Numbered from the stretch's first letter, positions 1-9,278 are shown. The stretch is DNA of 64,000 nt from Vibrio agarilyticus (GCF_012641465.1 NZ_JABAIK010000017.1:22778-86777); one strand, 5' to 3'. The notes: generated from the letters alone by a model not told the origin. Numbers and translations are program-made.

Positions 1-1575
1 CATCTCACCGTAATAAGCGATAATACCATTTACGGCAGCCTTAGGGTGTGGATTGTCAGGAGCAGGGTGGTGTGCTGTGTGAGTCTTGTGTACGACGTTA
101 ACAAATTTGGGTGAGTGTATATAGCCAGTTAATATGGAAGCGCTTGGATCGCGCTCTGGATTTTTCATCGCAACGCCACCTTCACCCCACATGTTACCCT
201 GTAAAATATCATGATCATCAGGGATACAGATAGTTGGAGTGTTTCTCATTATTTCTTTAAATGCCCAACCGAATTGATAGTATTTCCTCAGATAATTCAG
301 GATAGCTTTATCATCAGGCGAACGAACTACGCCAAAACCACCATGACTTTCATAAATTTGATCGCCAGAGAAAAACAAAATATCAGGATCAAGTGCAGCA
401 ACATTACTTGCTACAGGAGCGTATGGGAATGCATAGTCATTTTGACAAGTAAATGCGGCCATACGAAGAGGGCGGCCTTTTGGTTCTGCCTGAATAACAC
501 CTTCAAACACATCGATAGATTCAGTATCATTTTTATGCTTTTCAACATATAACACACGATAAGGGCACTTCTTGCTTGCATCCCAGTTCGCTATGCGGAA
601 TGTCGCCAACCATGCATCGTTATCAAGCTCAGAATTGCCATAACTTCGCCATTTTCCATCTGATTTAATCTGAAGCTCTAATACTTTATTATCTTTCTGA
701 CCTAACGGACCGGTATAAGCGCTTAATGTTAGTACATATCCATCACTGGAAAGTGTATTGTTCACGGTATACATAGACCATAGAATAGGACCGAACTTAT
801 TTTCTTTAGTCGCCGTAAATCCACTACCTGTTAGGAATAAGTTTTTGAATCGATAGCGACTTCCTTTGGATTTTTCTGGAATATTCGGACCATAAGTGGA
901 TTCAATTTCAAAGTTGCTCACTATACCGACGTTACCAATCAATTCGTCGCTGGATGCAATATGTGTCACCTCACTCAGTTTTTCATCTGTATCAACTAAA
1001 GTCGCAACTAATGTTAATGTCACTGCTCCTGCAACAGGAGTTGCTTTTAGTTCGAGTCTGACTTGTTTGTGCGTCAGATCTTCTGTGATATTTGTATACT
1101 TATTAGCAAGCACTAGTTTTTGTCCTACGATACCCATATCGTATCCTCGTTGGACAAAACAGTTGCTACGCACGTCATTCAGCTCACTTCTTGCACCCAA
1201 GCGAATTCCGCCTCCACCATCTTTTTCGGTTTTTTCTAATCGCTCAACCACAACAGAAATTTCAAAGCCCTTAGTTGGATCTGTTATCTGATGGGTCAAG
1301 CTATGAACGCTTCGATTGCCACCTAGGCTGAGAGATTCGACATATCCGTCTTTTACTCTCCAATCTTCCATTGGGTTTGCCCAATACTCCCCTCCGACCC
1401 AAACTCGGTCATGAGTAATGCCCCATTTATCTTGTAATGGTAGTGTCGGCTCTTTATTAGACTGAACCTCTTTCTCTGTTTTCGACAATGCATAACTTTG
1501 TGTTGCCAAACCTCCGACAACGACACTTGCACCTGCCCACTTAATCATGCTTCTTCTAGAAATTTCAGTGCTCAT
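1..1575 (-). CDS. Tat-exported PhoD-like metallophosphatase family protein (C-terminus cut by window edge)
   Basis: An open frame of 525 codons runs from the ATG at 1575 off the left edge. The N-terminus has a twin-arginine signal (SRRSMIKWAGA, then a hydrophobic stretch to about residue 29), so folded export to the periplasm is expected. Residues about 45-230 look like a beta-rich domain of unknown role. The second half carries PhoD-like metal-site motifs: GDQIYE and PDDHDILQGN. PhoD-family enzymes are metal-dependent phosphodiesterases/phosphomonoesterases; the substrate here is unknown. An operator-like repeat (1655-1668) lies 80 bp upstream and is shared with the agar genes, so it probably belongs to the same regulon. 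The assignment to the metallophosphatase superfamily is fairly secure, a role in algal polysaccharide use is inference. Confidence 0.8.
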   Translation of the reverse strand, partial: MSTEISRRSMIKWAGASVVVGGLATQSYALSKTEKEVQSNKEPTLPLQDKWGITHDRVWVGGEYWANPMEDWRVKDGYVESLSLGGNRSVHSLTHQITDPTKGFEISVVVERLEKTEKDGGGGIRLGARSELNDVRSNCFVQRGYDMGIVGQKLVLANKYTNITEDLTHKQVRLELKATPVAGAVTLTLVATLVDTDEKLSEVTHIASSDELIGNVGIVSNFEIESTYGPNIPEKSKGSRYRFKNLFLTGSGFTATKENKFGPILWSMYTVNNTLSSDGYVLTLSAYTGPLGQKDNKVLELQIKSDGKWRSYGNSELDNDAWLATFRIANWDASKKCPYRVLYVEKHKNDTESIDVFEGVIQAEPKGRPLRMAAFTCQNDYAFPYAPVASNVAALDPDILFFSGDQIYESHGGFGVVRSPDDKAILNYLRKYYQFGWAFKEIMRNTPTICIPDDHDILQGNMWGEGGVAMKNPERDPSASILTGYIHSPKFVNVVHKTHTAHHPAPDNPHPKAAVNGIIAYYGEM

Positions 1576-1654
1576 TTTTTTACCTTTCGATGAACTTATG
1601 CTCCGATGTTGTTCGACAGGGAGCTCTACGACAAAGTACAACCAATGTGCAATC

Positions 1655-1668
1655 ATTGGAAAACCAAT
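1655..1668. promoter_or_regulatory. Operator-like repeat ATTGG-N4-CCAAT upstream of PhoD-like gene
   Basis: ATTGGAAAACCAAT has perfect 5-bp arms around a 4-bp centre and lies 80 bp upstream of the PhoD-like start. It is one of about twelve related sites in the window and resembles the TTGGTATACCAA core of ExuR/UxuR-type GntR operators. The rest of the 1576-1964 gap holds only the stem-loop at 1902-1943. Confidence 0.6.
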
Positions 1669-1901
1669 ATTCAATTTAAGTGAACCAAATCAAAATTTAA
1701 ATTTAAGTAAATGCAGGTTTCTGATTTAAATCATGTTTGCAATAGCGTGCTAATCCGAAATTTCTGAAATTATTATAGATTGCTTAGTTTTAAATCGAAT
1801 TACGTTTTGCGTCGAAGATATACGATTTAGATAGGGATAGTCAGTGATACTATTGTAAATTGGATCGGTTTAGATATATGGAGGCTCAATTAATACTCTA
1901 G

Positions 1902-1943
1902 GTGTTTTTAGTCTCTCCAAATCAAGTGCGAGACTAAAAACAC
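1902..1943 (-). terminator. Stem-loop, probable terminator of the cycloisomerase transcript
   Basis: Perfect 14-bp arms (GTGTTTTTAGTCTC and its complement) surround a 14-nt loop, 21 bp downstream of the stop of the minus-strand cycloisomerase gene. The T-run lies inside the arm rather than after it, so termination efficiency is uncertain. Confidence 0.5.
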
Positions 1944-1964
1944 AAGTGAAGTAATGACGGGGAG

Positions 1965-3053
1965 TTAAACTTGATATTGGCTAATTTTTTCCCAATCAAA
2001 TTCTACACCAATGCCAGGACTATCAGGGGCAACCGCACGATAGTTATCTACAATTAGTGGACGTTTGGTATACTCATCGATTGGGAAGCTATGCACTTCG
2101 AGCCAACCAGTATCAAACGCGGATACCAAACTAACATGTAATTCTTGCATACCGTGGGTACAGACGGGAATATTGTGCTCAGTGATGAGGCGTGCCGCTT
2201 TCAACCAACCAGTGATACCGCCGCAGTTTGATGCATCAGGCTGGCAATATCCCAGTTTCGCTTGATCCATGGCGTAGCCAAATTCATGGATGGTATGAAG
2301 GTTCTCACCCATCGCTAATGGAATGTTGGTATTGTCTGCAATTTTAGCAAATCCCAGATAGTCGTCAGGAAGGGTCGGCTCTTCAAACCAAGTAATATCG
2401 TACTGCTCTACTGCTTTAGATAGTGAGATAGCTTCATCGACGCTAAGAGAGTAGTTAGCATCAATCATAAAAGTAATATCCGGACCTATGAGCTTACGTA
2501 CCGCCTCGATACGATCAATATCTTCTTGGGGATTAGCGCGACCAATTTTAATTTTAACCGCGTTGAAACCGCTATCTAAATAGCCTTGAATGTTGCATAG
2601 TAGTTTTTCTAGTGGGAATTGCAGATCGATACCACCGCAATAGGCTTTACAGGTATTGTTTTTACCTCCAGCCATTTTCCACAAAGGAAGTCCTTCACGC
2701 TTACCTTTAAGATCCCAGAGTGCGATATCAACAGCAGACATAGCAAATGTTGAAATACCACCACGGCCAACGTAGTGAATATGCCACTCCATAAAATCAT
2801 AAATTTCTTCGATTTGGATCGAGTCTTTACCGATAAGTGCAGGCTGAATATCATGTTCCAGCATTGCCTTGATGGAGTAACCACCTTTACCACCTGTGTA
2901 GGTGTATCCGGTACCTTGTGAACCATCCTCTAAAGTAACTGTTGTGGTAATCAATTCAAAATGGTCATGATCGCCATGTTTTGCATCAGATAAAATTTCT
3001 TTTAGAGGAATCTTAAACAGCTTAGTTTCAATATCTTTTATTAACGTGCTCAT
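1965..3053 (-). CDS. 3,6-anhydro-alpha-L-galactonate cycloisomerase-like enzyme (enolase superfamily, MR/MLE)
   Basis: This 362-residue enolase-superfamily protein has an N-terminal capping domain (about 1-125) and a C-terminal barrel. Visible active-site features are the KIK base (167-169), metal ligands D198, E224 or E225 and E250, and the His at about 300 (THGMQELH). In agarolytic Vibrio, family members open the anhydro ring of 3,6-anhydrogalactonate to give 2-keto-3-deoxy-L-galactonate; the context (KDG-type kinase just upstream, AHG dehydrogenase-like gene and agarases nearby) makes this the best assignment. The start follows AGGAA, 36 bp after the kinase stop, so the two genes form one minus-strand operon. 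A generic mandelate racemase-like dehydratase is the alternative. Confidence 0.85.
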   Translation of the reverse strand: MSTLIKDIETKLFKIPLKEILSDAKHGDHDHFELITTTVTLEDGSQGTGYTYTGGKGGYSIKAMLEHDIQPALIGKDSIQIEEIYDFMEWHIHYVGRGGISTFAMSAVDIALWDLKGKREGLPLWKMAGGKNNTCKAYCGGIDLQFPLEKLLCNIQGYLDSGFNAVKIKIGRANPQEDIDRIEAVRKLIGPDITFMIDANYSLSVDEAISLSKAVEQYDITWFEEPTLPDDYLGFAKIADNTNIPLAMGENLHTIHEFGYAMDQAKLGYCQPDASNCGGITGWLKAARLITEHNIPVCTHGMQELHVSLVSAFDTGWLEVHSFPIDEYTKRPLIVDNYRAVAPDSPGIGVEFDWEKISQYQV

Positions 3054-3089
3054 ATATTCCTGTTCCTTGATAGTGCGATTAAAATAGGG

Positions 3090-4046
3090 TTATTGCTTAG
3101 AGCTTGCGCGTTCAAGCACTTGTTGTAAAGTTGGTAGAGGAGCGACTGCGCCATATCCGGTGATTGTTATGGATGCAGTTGCGTTAGCTAACTCAAGACA
3201 ACGAACAAGGGATTCGCCATTTACAAAGTGGGTACAAAAAGAGCCTGCGAAGGAATCGCCAGCCGCCGTAGCATCAACAGGAACAACTTTATGCGGTGTA
3301 ACGTGACTACGCATATCACTTGTAGCCACGGTTGCACCGTCTCCCCCTTGTTTTAGAACCACTATCTTAGCACCGAGCTTCAAATAATAATCGATAATGT
3401 CATCAACATGAGTTAAACCTGTGACCAACTGCGCCTCGTCTAGGCTTGGGAAACAGATATCAACCAAAGACGCGGTTTCATTGATAATGGCTCTTGCCCT
3501 CTGAAGTGACCAAAGTTTGAGTCTTAGGTTAGTGTCATATGAGACTGCGGTGTTATTTCGCTTGGCAATGTCGATAGCAGCAAACACGGAATCACAGCTT
3601 GAAGCACTGATCGCTTGAGTAATCGCGGTAACATGCAGCAGTTTCGCTTTGGTTATCGCTTGCTGTGGCAGCTGATCTGGCGTGATTTGGCTGGCAGCAG
3701 AATTTTTACGCAAAAAAGAGAAATGATGCCCAGTGTTATCGTGAGTTATAAAGTAGACGCCCGTAGAGGCATTTGGCAGTGTCTTCACACAGTGAGTGGC
3801 GACTTTTTCAGTCTGCCATAAATCGACAAAGCGACGACCAAACTCATCACCACCAATCTGCGTTAGCATACCGACATTCGCTCCCTGCCTCGCTGCGGCG
3901 ATGGCAAAATTAGAAGCGTCGCCACCAAAACCACTGAGAAAGTCGGGTTGCCCAACTTTCGCAGAATTGATTTGACTGAATTCAAACATTGGTTCGCCAA
4001 AGCTGAGTATGTCACTGAACTTTTCTAAATTTCCCTGACTGTTCAT
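3090..4046 (-). CDS. kdgK: 2-keto-3-deoxygluconate/galactonate kinase, PfkB family
   Basis: PfkB/ribokinase-fold sugar kinase of 318 residues. The N-terminal signature GGDASNFAIAAARQG and the C-terminal ATAAGDSFAGS, with the catalytic base at about D264, are both present. It should phosphorylate 2-keto-3-deoxy-L-galactonate (or KDG) made by the downstream cycloisomerase, giving KDPGal/KDPG in the cytoplasm. I chose the ATG at 4046, after GAGAG with about 9 nt spacing; an upstream in-frame ATG at 4088 would add 14 atypical residues. It is first in a two-gene operon and diverges from the 4397 oxidoreductase, with two operator-like repeats between. The matching aldolase was not found in this window. 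Confidence 0.85.
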   Translation of the reverse strand: MNSQGNLEKFSDILSFGEPMFEFSQINSAKVGQPDFLSGFGGDASNFAIAAARQGANVGMLTQIGGDEFGRRFVDLWQTEKVATHCVKTLPNASTGVYFITHDNTGHHFSFLRKNSAASQITPDQLPQQAITKAKLLHVTAITQAISASSCDSVFAAIDIAKRNNTAVSYDTNLRLKLWSLQRARAIINETASLVDICFPSLDEAQLVTGLTHVDDIIDYYLKLGAKIVVLKQGGDGATVATSDMRSHVTPHKVVPVDATAAGDSFAGSFCTHFVNGESLVRCLELANATASITITGYGAVAPLPTLQQVLERASSKQ

Positions 4047-4141
4047 TATCTTAAACTCTCTTAATCTGAAACTACGGTAATGGGTCATATAGGTAGCTAT
4101 TGCCTATTGATATACCGCTAATATTATTCTGTATAAAAAAT

Positions 4142-4153
4142 TTGGTCAACCAG
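4142..4153. promoter_or_regulatory. Operator-like repeat TTGG-TCAA-CCAG in divergent promoter region
   Basis: Near-perfect copy (7 of 8 arm bases) of the TTGG-N4-CCAA motif, 96 bp upstream of the kinase start. Together with the 4278 site it sits in the 350-bp gap between the divergent kinase and oxidoreductase genes, so one regulator could control both directions. Confidence 0.55.
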
Positions 4154-4277
4154 TTAGGTTGGGTTACATAATGTTTGCTTCACAAAAATAAGAAACAGGC
4201 ACTTCATTGAACATTTTTATACATTTGGTGTGCTAATTTCTCCTTTATTCAGTCTGGTTTCATGTGATTTGCCTAGC

Positions 4278-4291
4278 ATTGGTTGTCCAAT
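4278..4291. promoter_or_regulatory. Operator-like repeat ATTGG-TTGT-CCAAT
   Basis: Perfect 5-bp arms around a 4-bp centre, 106 bp upstream of the 4397 oxidoreductase start. It is one of the best matches to the locus-wide motif. Confidence 0.6.
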
Positions 4292-4396
4292 TTTACCCCG
4301 CTGTCTGGTAAGTGTGATTTGTGTCACTGAATTTGAGTGTGTTACTCGGTATAAACTCCTTATTGGTTAATTAATTTAATTAAAAGGTCAGTCACA

Positions 4397-5860
4397 ATGG
4401 GCTCAGAGAAACAAATTGGTAAGGCGAAGTACAGTCAAGTTACCCAATATAATCGTGATGAACTGGTAACTCAGATTGTTCACATAGGATTTGGCGCATT
4501 TCACCGTGGTCACCAAGCCCTATACACCGATCTGACGAACGAGTTAGCAAATGAACGTTGGGGGATCTGTGAGATCAATATGTTTGGTCCAGCAGATTTA
4601 ATTAACGATCTTAACCAACAAGATGGACTGTTTACTGTGGTCGAAAAGTCAGCTTCAGAGACGACGACACGCCAAATTCGCACAGTAACGACAGGTTTGC
4701 ATACGCCTGACGTTGGTATCGAAGCGGCAATACAAAAAATGCTTGAGACTCAAGTCAAAATTGTCTCTTTGACGATCACAGAAAAAGGCTACTGTGTTGA
4801 TCCTCAATCACGCCAGTTGGATACGCAGCATGCTCTGATTATTCATGATTTGGCGAATCCTACTAAACCTCAATCAGCAATTGGTTTAATTACAGAGGCA
4901 CTAAAATTGCGCAAAGAGCTTGGCTTGATGCCTTTCAGTGTCATGTCTTGTGACAATATTCCTGAAAATGGTGACCTAACAAAAAAAGCGGTTCTTGATT
5001 TTGCGGCATTGCGAGATGCGGAATTAGAACAGTGGATTTCAGAGAACGTGACTTTCCCAAATACAATGGTTGATCGCATTGTTCCAGCTATGACTCCGGA
5101 GCAGTTCGAGGTGATAGAGCAAGAGACTGGCTATCGGGATCCATGTGGTGTGGTGTGTGAAGACTTCCGTCAGTGGGTAGTAGAAGACAATTTTGTTGCA
5201 GGTCGACCAAGCTGGGAAGTAGCTGGTGCCATGTTGGTTCAAGATGTACTTCCTTACGAAGAGATGAAGCTGCGTATGCTAAACGGCAGTCACTCATTCC
5301 TCGCCTACAACGGCAGTCTTGCAGGACATGAATTTATTTATCAATGCATGGAGCACAAAGAGCTGCGAGAAGTGACGTTAAAACTGATGAAAGATGAGCA
5401 AGCGAAGTCTCTTAATCCAAGTTTGGATGTGGATCTGGACGGTTACGCAGAATTGCTTATCGCCCGTTTTAGCAACGCTAACGTCAAACATAAAACTGGT
5501 CAAATTGCGATGGATGGTTCGCAAAAATTACCACAGCGCGCAGTAGATCCATACATGACACTAAGAGATCGCGGAGTTGCAACACGATGCTTACCAGTAT
5601 TGATCGCCGGTTGGATGCACTACGTAATTGACCAGATTCAAGCGGGTAAAGAGGTATTCGATCCTCTAGCGCAAACATTTGAAGAGATTGTAACTAAAGA
5701 GACAAGCAAGCTAGAAAAAGCTCAAGCTCTGCTTGATATTGAGAAAATTTTTGGTGGGCATAAAGCTGAAAATGCCCTGTTTATTCAACAAACGATAAAT
5801 GCATTTAAACAGATAGAAGAACTCGGTGTTCACACTGTTATCGCCGAGCTTGCTCAATAG
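4397..5860 (+). CDS. Mannitol dehydrogenase-family oxidoreductase (UxuB/UxaB-like)
   Basis: At 487 residues it matches the usual length of the polyol/hexuronate reductase family. The N-terminal nucleotide-binding region contains GFGAFHRGHQALY near residue 32, and the C-terminal half has LRMLNGSHSFLAY with the family's catalytic-type Lys/Asn region around 295. Family members interconvert ketohexuronates and aldonates (fructuronate-mannonate or tagaturonate-altronate) with NAD(H). It opens a three-gene operon with a zinc alcohol dehydrogenase (22-bp gap) and an Ldh2-type dehydrogenase (15-bp gap). With the neighbouring Zn-ADH it could handle L-galactonate through tagaturonate, as YjjN/LgoD and UxaB do in E. 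coli; this is inference. The start follows AAAGG at good spacing. Confidence 0.8.
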   Translation: MGSEKQIGKAKYSQVTQYNRDELVTQIVHIGFGAFHRGHQALYTDLTNELANERWGICEINMFGPADLINDLNQQDGLFTVVEKSASETTTRQIRTVTTGLHTPDVGIEAAIQKMLETQVKIVSLTITEKGYCVDPQSRQLDTQHALIIHDLANPTKPQSAIGLITEALKLRKELGLMPFSVMSCDNIPENGDLTKKAVLDFAALRDAELEQWISENVTFPNTMVDRIVPAMTPEQFEVIEQETGYRDPCGVVCEDFRQWVVEDNFVAGRPSWEVAGAMLVQDVLPYEEMKLRMLNGSHSFLAYNGSLAGHEFIYQCMEHKELREVTLKLMKDEQAKSLNPSLDVDLDGYAELLIARFSNANVKHKTGQIAMDGSQKLPQRAVDPYMTLRDRGVATRCLPVLIAGWMHYVIDQIQAGKEVFDPLAQTFEEIVTKETSKLEKAQALLDIEKIFGGHKAENALFIQQTINAFKQIEELGVHTVIAELAQ

Positions 5861-5882
5861 TTAATAAAGATTTGGAATTATT

Positions 5883-6899
5883 ATGAAAACACTAATTTGC
5901 AACGAACCTTATTCAATTGAATACATCGAAAGAGATGTACCACGCATTGCAGCAAACGAAGTTCTTCTAAAAATCAATGCAGTTGGCATTTGCGGTACAG
6001 ATATTCACGCCTTCGCTGGTAAGCAAGCTTTTTTCTCTTATCCACGAGTGTTGGGACATGAGATTAGTGGCACAGTTGAACAGGTGGGCACATCTGTAAC
6101 TAAAGCAAAAGAGGGCAAACGTTACTCAGTGATTCCAGCGATTCCATGCGGTGAGTGTCCTGCTTGTAAAGAAGGCAAAACTAATTGCTGTGAAAGCATC
6201 TCACTCTATGGTGTACACCAAGATGGCGGCTTTACTGAGTATCTAGCAGTGCTTGAGGATAACTTAGTTGAACTGCCAGATGAAGTTAGCTGTAGTGAAG
6301 GGGCATTAGTTGAGTGTTTTGCTATAAGTGCTCACGCTATCCGTCGTGCTGAGGTAATCGAAGATAATAAAGTATTGGTAGTCGGTGCTGGACCTATTGG
6401 CCTTGCTGCTGCGGCAATCGCGAAAGCTGAGGGTTGTGAGGTTGTCGTTGTTGATGTTGCCGAAGAGCGTCTGTCTTGGGCTAAAGAGAAGCTAGGCACA
6501 GCAACACTAAATGCGATGAGCGAGAGCTATATTGAAGATGTGCGTGAAGTATTCGGCGGCAAACTGGCTGATATCGTATTTGATGCCACAGGTTTTGATA
6601 AATCAATGTCAAATGCAGTCAACCTGATTAGACATGGTGGAAAACTTGTATTTATTGGGTTTACAAAAGGTGAACTTGCTTTCCACAACCCAACTTTCCA
6701 TATGAAAGAGACAACTTTAATGAGTTCTCGTAACGCGACTCGTCAAGACTTTGAGCGTGTTATTCAACTTATGGCTGAAGGTAAGGTCTCGCAAAATATC
6801 ATGAAGAACAAAGACTATAACTTCGCTGATTTTGGTTTGAGATACCAGCAGGATGTAGTTGAAAACAAGAGCCTTGTTAAAGGCGTGATCAATTTTTAA
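5883..6899 (+). CDS. Zinc-dependent alcohol dehydrogenase (L-galactonate/threonine dehydrogenase-like)
   Basis: Medium-chain dehydrogenase of 338 residues. The catalytic zinc region (GICGTDIHAF, GHEISGTVEQVG), the structural-zinc cysteine cluster (CGECPACKEGKTNCC, about residues 92-106) and the NAD-binding VVGAGPIGLAAA (about 163) are all present. Relatives include L-galactonate 5-dehydrogenase (YjjN/LgoD), sorbitol dehydrogenase and threonine dehydrogenase. Its place between a UxuB-like enzyme and an Ldh2-type enzyme, inside an agar locus, favours an aldonate or polyol derived from galactose or L-galactose. The exact substrate cannot be read from the sequence. Confidence 0.8.
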   Translation: MKTLICNEPYSIEYIERDVPRIAANEVLLKINAVGICGTDIHAFAGKQAFFSYPRVLGHEISGTVEQVGTSVTKAKEGKRYSVIPAIPCGECPACKEGKTNCCESISLYGVHQDGGFTEYLAVLEDNLVELPDEVSCSEGALVECFAISAHAIRRAEVIEDNKVLVVGAGPIGLAAAAIAKAEGCEVVVVDVAEERLSWAKEKLGTATLNAMSESYIEDVREVFGGKLADIVFDATGFDKSMSNAVNLIRHGGKLVFIGFTKGELAFHNPTFHMKETTLMSSRNATRQDFERVIQLMAEGKVSQNIMKNKDYNFADFGLRYQQDVVENKSLVKGVINF

Positions 6900-6914
6900 T
6901 TAGAGAAAGAAGTT

Positions 6915-7922
6915 ATGTCTACGATTCGAGTAAATGAAAATAAGTTAAGAGAGCTATCTTTCTCTAAGTTAGTTGAAGCTGGTCTTGATAACAAAACAGC
7001 ACAAGAAGTGACTGACGTCCTTGTTCATGCGGATAAAACAGGCGTTCACTCTCATGGTACTATGCGTGTTGAGCATTACTGCACGCGCCTAAAATCTGGT
7101 GGCTTAAATAAACAAGCTAAGTTTACATTTGAACAGGTGTCTCCATCTGTAGCAATTTTAGACTCAGATGATGGCATGGGACACTCGGCTTTGATCGCTG
7201 CTACCCAACGCGGGATCGACATGGCTCGAGATTCAGGCCTTGGTTTTGTGAGCGTGAAAAATACCTCTCACTGTGGTGCGTTGTCTTACTTTATGGAGCA
7301 AGCGACATCTGAAGGTATGATTGCAATTGGTATGACACAAACTGACACTTGCGTCGCACCTCATGGCGGAGCAGAGCGATTTTTAGGCACTAACCCGATT
7401 GCTTTTGGCTTCCCTGTAGAGGGTGGAGAACCAATGATTGTTGATATGGCGACGAGTGCAACTGCATTTGGTAAGCTTCTGCATGCCAAAGAGACAGGTC
7501 AACAAATTGGTGAAGGTCTAGCTATCGACAAAGATGGTAACGAAACGACAGATCCACACAAAGTAGAAAACTTGCTGCCATTTGGCGCACACAAAGGCTC
7601 AGGTATTGCTTTGGCTATTGATGCTCTAACAGGTGTATTAATGGGGGCTAACTATGGTAACCATATCGTCCGCATGTACGGTGATTACGATAAAATGCGT
7701 AAACTTGCCAGTTTAATGATTGTAATTGACCCAAGCCGTTTAGGAACCCCTTTGTTTGCCGCAACTATGGCAATGATGGTAGCGGAACTGCGTAATGTTC
7801 GCCCGGTTCCTGGTGTAGAGCGAGTTCTGGCTCCTAATGATCCACAAGTTGCCTACAAAGCTGAGTGTGAAAGAGATGGTATTCCAATCGCTCAAGGGGT
7901 TTATGACTACCTAATAAGTTAA
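6915..7922 (+). CDS. Ldh2/malate-L-lactate dehydrogenase-family oxidoreductase
   Basis: Length 335 residues, matching the Ldh2 superfamily (malate, ureidoglycolate, 2,3-diketogulonate and delta-1-piperideine reductases). Family landmarks are HADKTGVHSHGTMRVEHY near residue 45, the active-site region VKNTSHCGALSYFMEQA near 115, and GTNPIAFGFP near 160. These enzymes reduce 2-oxo or diketo acids with NAD(P)H in the cytoplasm. It is the last gene of the 4397-7922 operon, with an AGAAAGAAG ribosome site and a terminator 28 bp after its stop. The substrate is unknown; a keto acid arising from agar sugar breakdown is the contextual guess. Confidence 0.78.
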   Translation: MSTIRVNENKLRELSFSKLVEAGLDNKTAQEVTDVLVHADKTGVHSHGTMRVEHYCTRLKSGGLNKQAKFTFEQVSPSVAILDSDDGMGHSALIAATQRGIDMARDSGLGFVSVKNTSHCGALSYFMEQATSEGMIAIGMTQTDTCVAPHGGAERFLGTNPIAFGFPVEGGEPMIVDMATSATAFGKLLHAKETGQQIGEGLAIDKDGNETTDPHKVENLLPFGAHKGSGIALAIDALTGVLMGANYGNHIVRMYGDYDKMRKLASLMIVIDPSRLGTPLFAATMAMMVAELRNVRPVPGVERVLAPNDPQVAYKAECERDGIPIAQGVYDYLIS

Positions 7923-7949
7923 ATATTTATTTTTAAATGTATTGTGTCT

Positions 7950-7990
7950 ATGCCACTTACTCTCGTTGTAGAACAGTGGCATTTTTGTTT
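7950..7990 (+). terminator. Rho-independent terminator of the oxidoreductase operon
   Basis: ATGCCACT (7950-7957) pairs with AGTGGCAT (7975-7982), followed by TTTTGTTT. It closes the 4397-7922 operon. The remaining gap to 8347 shows only TTGGT half-sites (about 8094-8112 and ATTGGTAAATATGT at 8249-8262, which recurs at 9212-9225). Confidence 0.75.
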
Positions 7991-8347
7991 GCTGCGCTCT
8001 GATAAAAAATGAGTGTCACCCAGCCGAAATTAGTGTTTTACTTCTGGTTCCATACAATATCATGTCCAACACTTCTATGAGTCATTACTTAGGTTGGTTT
8101 ACTTAGTTGGTCAATTTAGATGCGATATTCTTCGCTAGCGCATTCATCATTTGCTGGTAAATAAATATTTGCAATTGATGTACCGCTTCATGAAATCGAA
8201 TCACTTTTTTTGCTTCTTGTTTCGAGAATCAGCAATAAAAGATGTATTATTGGTAAATATGTATGTTAAATTAATCATACAAATGAAACGTATCAATGAG
8301 TTTGCATATGCTATGCTCGAGTGTTAATGCAAGATTTAGGTGTCATT

Positions 8348-9121
8348 ATGGATAAAAGCCAAACTAAACGCAGATATTACGAAGTTGGATTACAGATAGA
8401 AGATCTACTTTATTCCGGAGTGTTTAAGGCAGGTGAGCGCTTGCCATCTGAACGAGAGCTCAGTGAAAGATTTGACAGTAGTCGTGCTACCATCCGTGAA
8501 GCGATTATTATGCTAGAGCTGAAGGGGTTAGTCGTTGTACGTCAAGGGGCGGGTATCTATTTTATTGATTCACCAGATAAAATTACACAGCGTACAATCA
8601 TCCCCCACAGCGATGTTGGGCCATTTGAGTTGTTACAAGCGAGACAAATTATCGAGAGTAACATAGCAGGTTTTGCAGCAACACAGATTAAAATTAATGA
8701 GTTACGCGAACTAAAACGTGTACTTGATATGCAAATTAAAGAGCTTCATGGTGATAGTGAAAAATTTGAAGAACTCGACAGGCTATTCCACGTCTTAATC
8801 GCTGAATCGACCCAAAATCGAGTTTTGATTAATCAAGCGGCTGAGATGTGGCGTAATGTCCGAATCCAAAATCCTTTGTGGAACGCTCTGAATGAAAAGT
8901 ATTTACATGAGCCAAAACTAAGAGAAAGCTGGCTATCTGATCATAAACGTATTTTTATGGCACTTCAACGACGCTCTGCTGAGGATGCGAAACAAGCAGT
9001 TTGGCAGCATATAGAAAACTCAAAACAAGAGTTATTAAAAATTGCTGATTCCAGTGAGTTTGAAGCAGATTTGGATGATTATTTCTTTTCTGGAGACATG
9101 GAGATTGACTTACTAAATTAA
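8348..9121 (+). CDS. GntR/FadR-subfamily transcriptional regulator (ExuR/UxuR-like)
   Basis: A winged helix-turn-helix (about residues 10-75; GERLPSERELSERFDSSRAT, EAIIMLELKGLV) is followed by an all-helical FCD ligand domain (about 95-235) typical of FadR-type regulators of hexuronate genes. Its 257-residue length is close to E. coli ExuR/UxuR. I chose the ATG at 8348, after AGGTG; a GTG at 8321 is in frame. It stands alone between the dehydrogenase operon and the sugar porter. Regulators of this type bind TTGG-N4-CCAA-like palindromes, and such sites occur upstream of at least ten transcription units here, so it is the likely local regulator of agar use, probably relieved by a sugar-acid intermediate (inference). 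Confidence 0.85.
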   Translation: MDKSQTKRRYYEVGLQIEDLLYSGVFKAGERLPSERELSERFDSSRATIREAIIMLELKGLVVVRQGAGIYFIDSPDKITQRTIIPHSDVGPFELLQARQIIESNIAGFAATQIKINELRELKRVLDMQIKELHGDSEKFEELDRLFHVLIAESTQNRVLINQAAEMWRNVRIQNPLWNALNEKYLHEPKLRESWLSDHKRIFMALQRRSAEDAKQAVWQHIENSKQELLKIADSSEFEADLDDYFFSGDMEIDLLN

Positions 9122-9149
9122 CAAAAATATATATTTTTTTCCTAAAAAG

Positions 9150-9174
9150 GCATGGTAGTTCCCATGCTTTTTTT
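9150..9174 (+). terminator. Rho-independent terminator after the GntR regulator
   Basis: GCATGG pairs with CCATGC across a 6-nt loop, followed by seven T; preceding A residues extend the stem. Confidence 0.8.
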
Positions 9175-9264
9175 GTTTACGCAGCTACCTCTTGTTGATT
9201 TCACTTTCAATATTGGTAAATATGTGATCTCTGGTAAGGTATTATCCCTAGGCGATTGTAATAT

Positions 9265-9278
9265 ATTGGTTGGCCATT
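9265..9278. promoter_or_regulatory. Operator-like repeat ATTGG-TTGG-CCATT before the sugar porter
   Basis: Near-perfect copy of the locus motif, ending 20 bp before the porter start. At this position it would block transcription or translation initiation. A half-site-like ATTGGTAAATATGT lies at 9212-9225. Confidence 0.55.

Noticed and set aside
211-1291. Plus-strand ORFs of 113 and 131 codons
   Set aside because: They are antisense to the continuous minus-strand PhoD-like frame and show no ribosome site or family similarity.
1861-1876. TTGGATCGGTTTAG as another operator copy
   Set aside because: Only the left half matches; the right arm fails at three of four core bases.
8094-8112. TTGGTTTACTTAGTTGGTC before the GntR gene as a full operator (possible autoregulation)
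   Set aside because: Only direct TTGGT half-sites are present and no inverted partner at the right spacing, so autoregulation is not supported.
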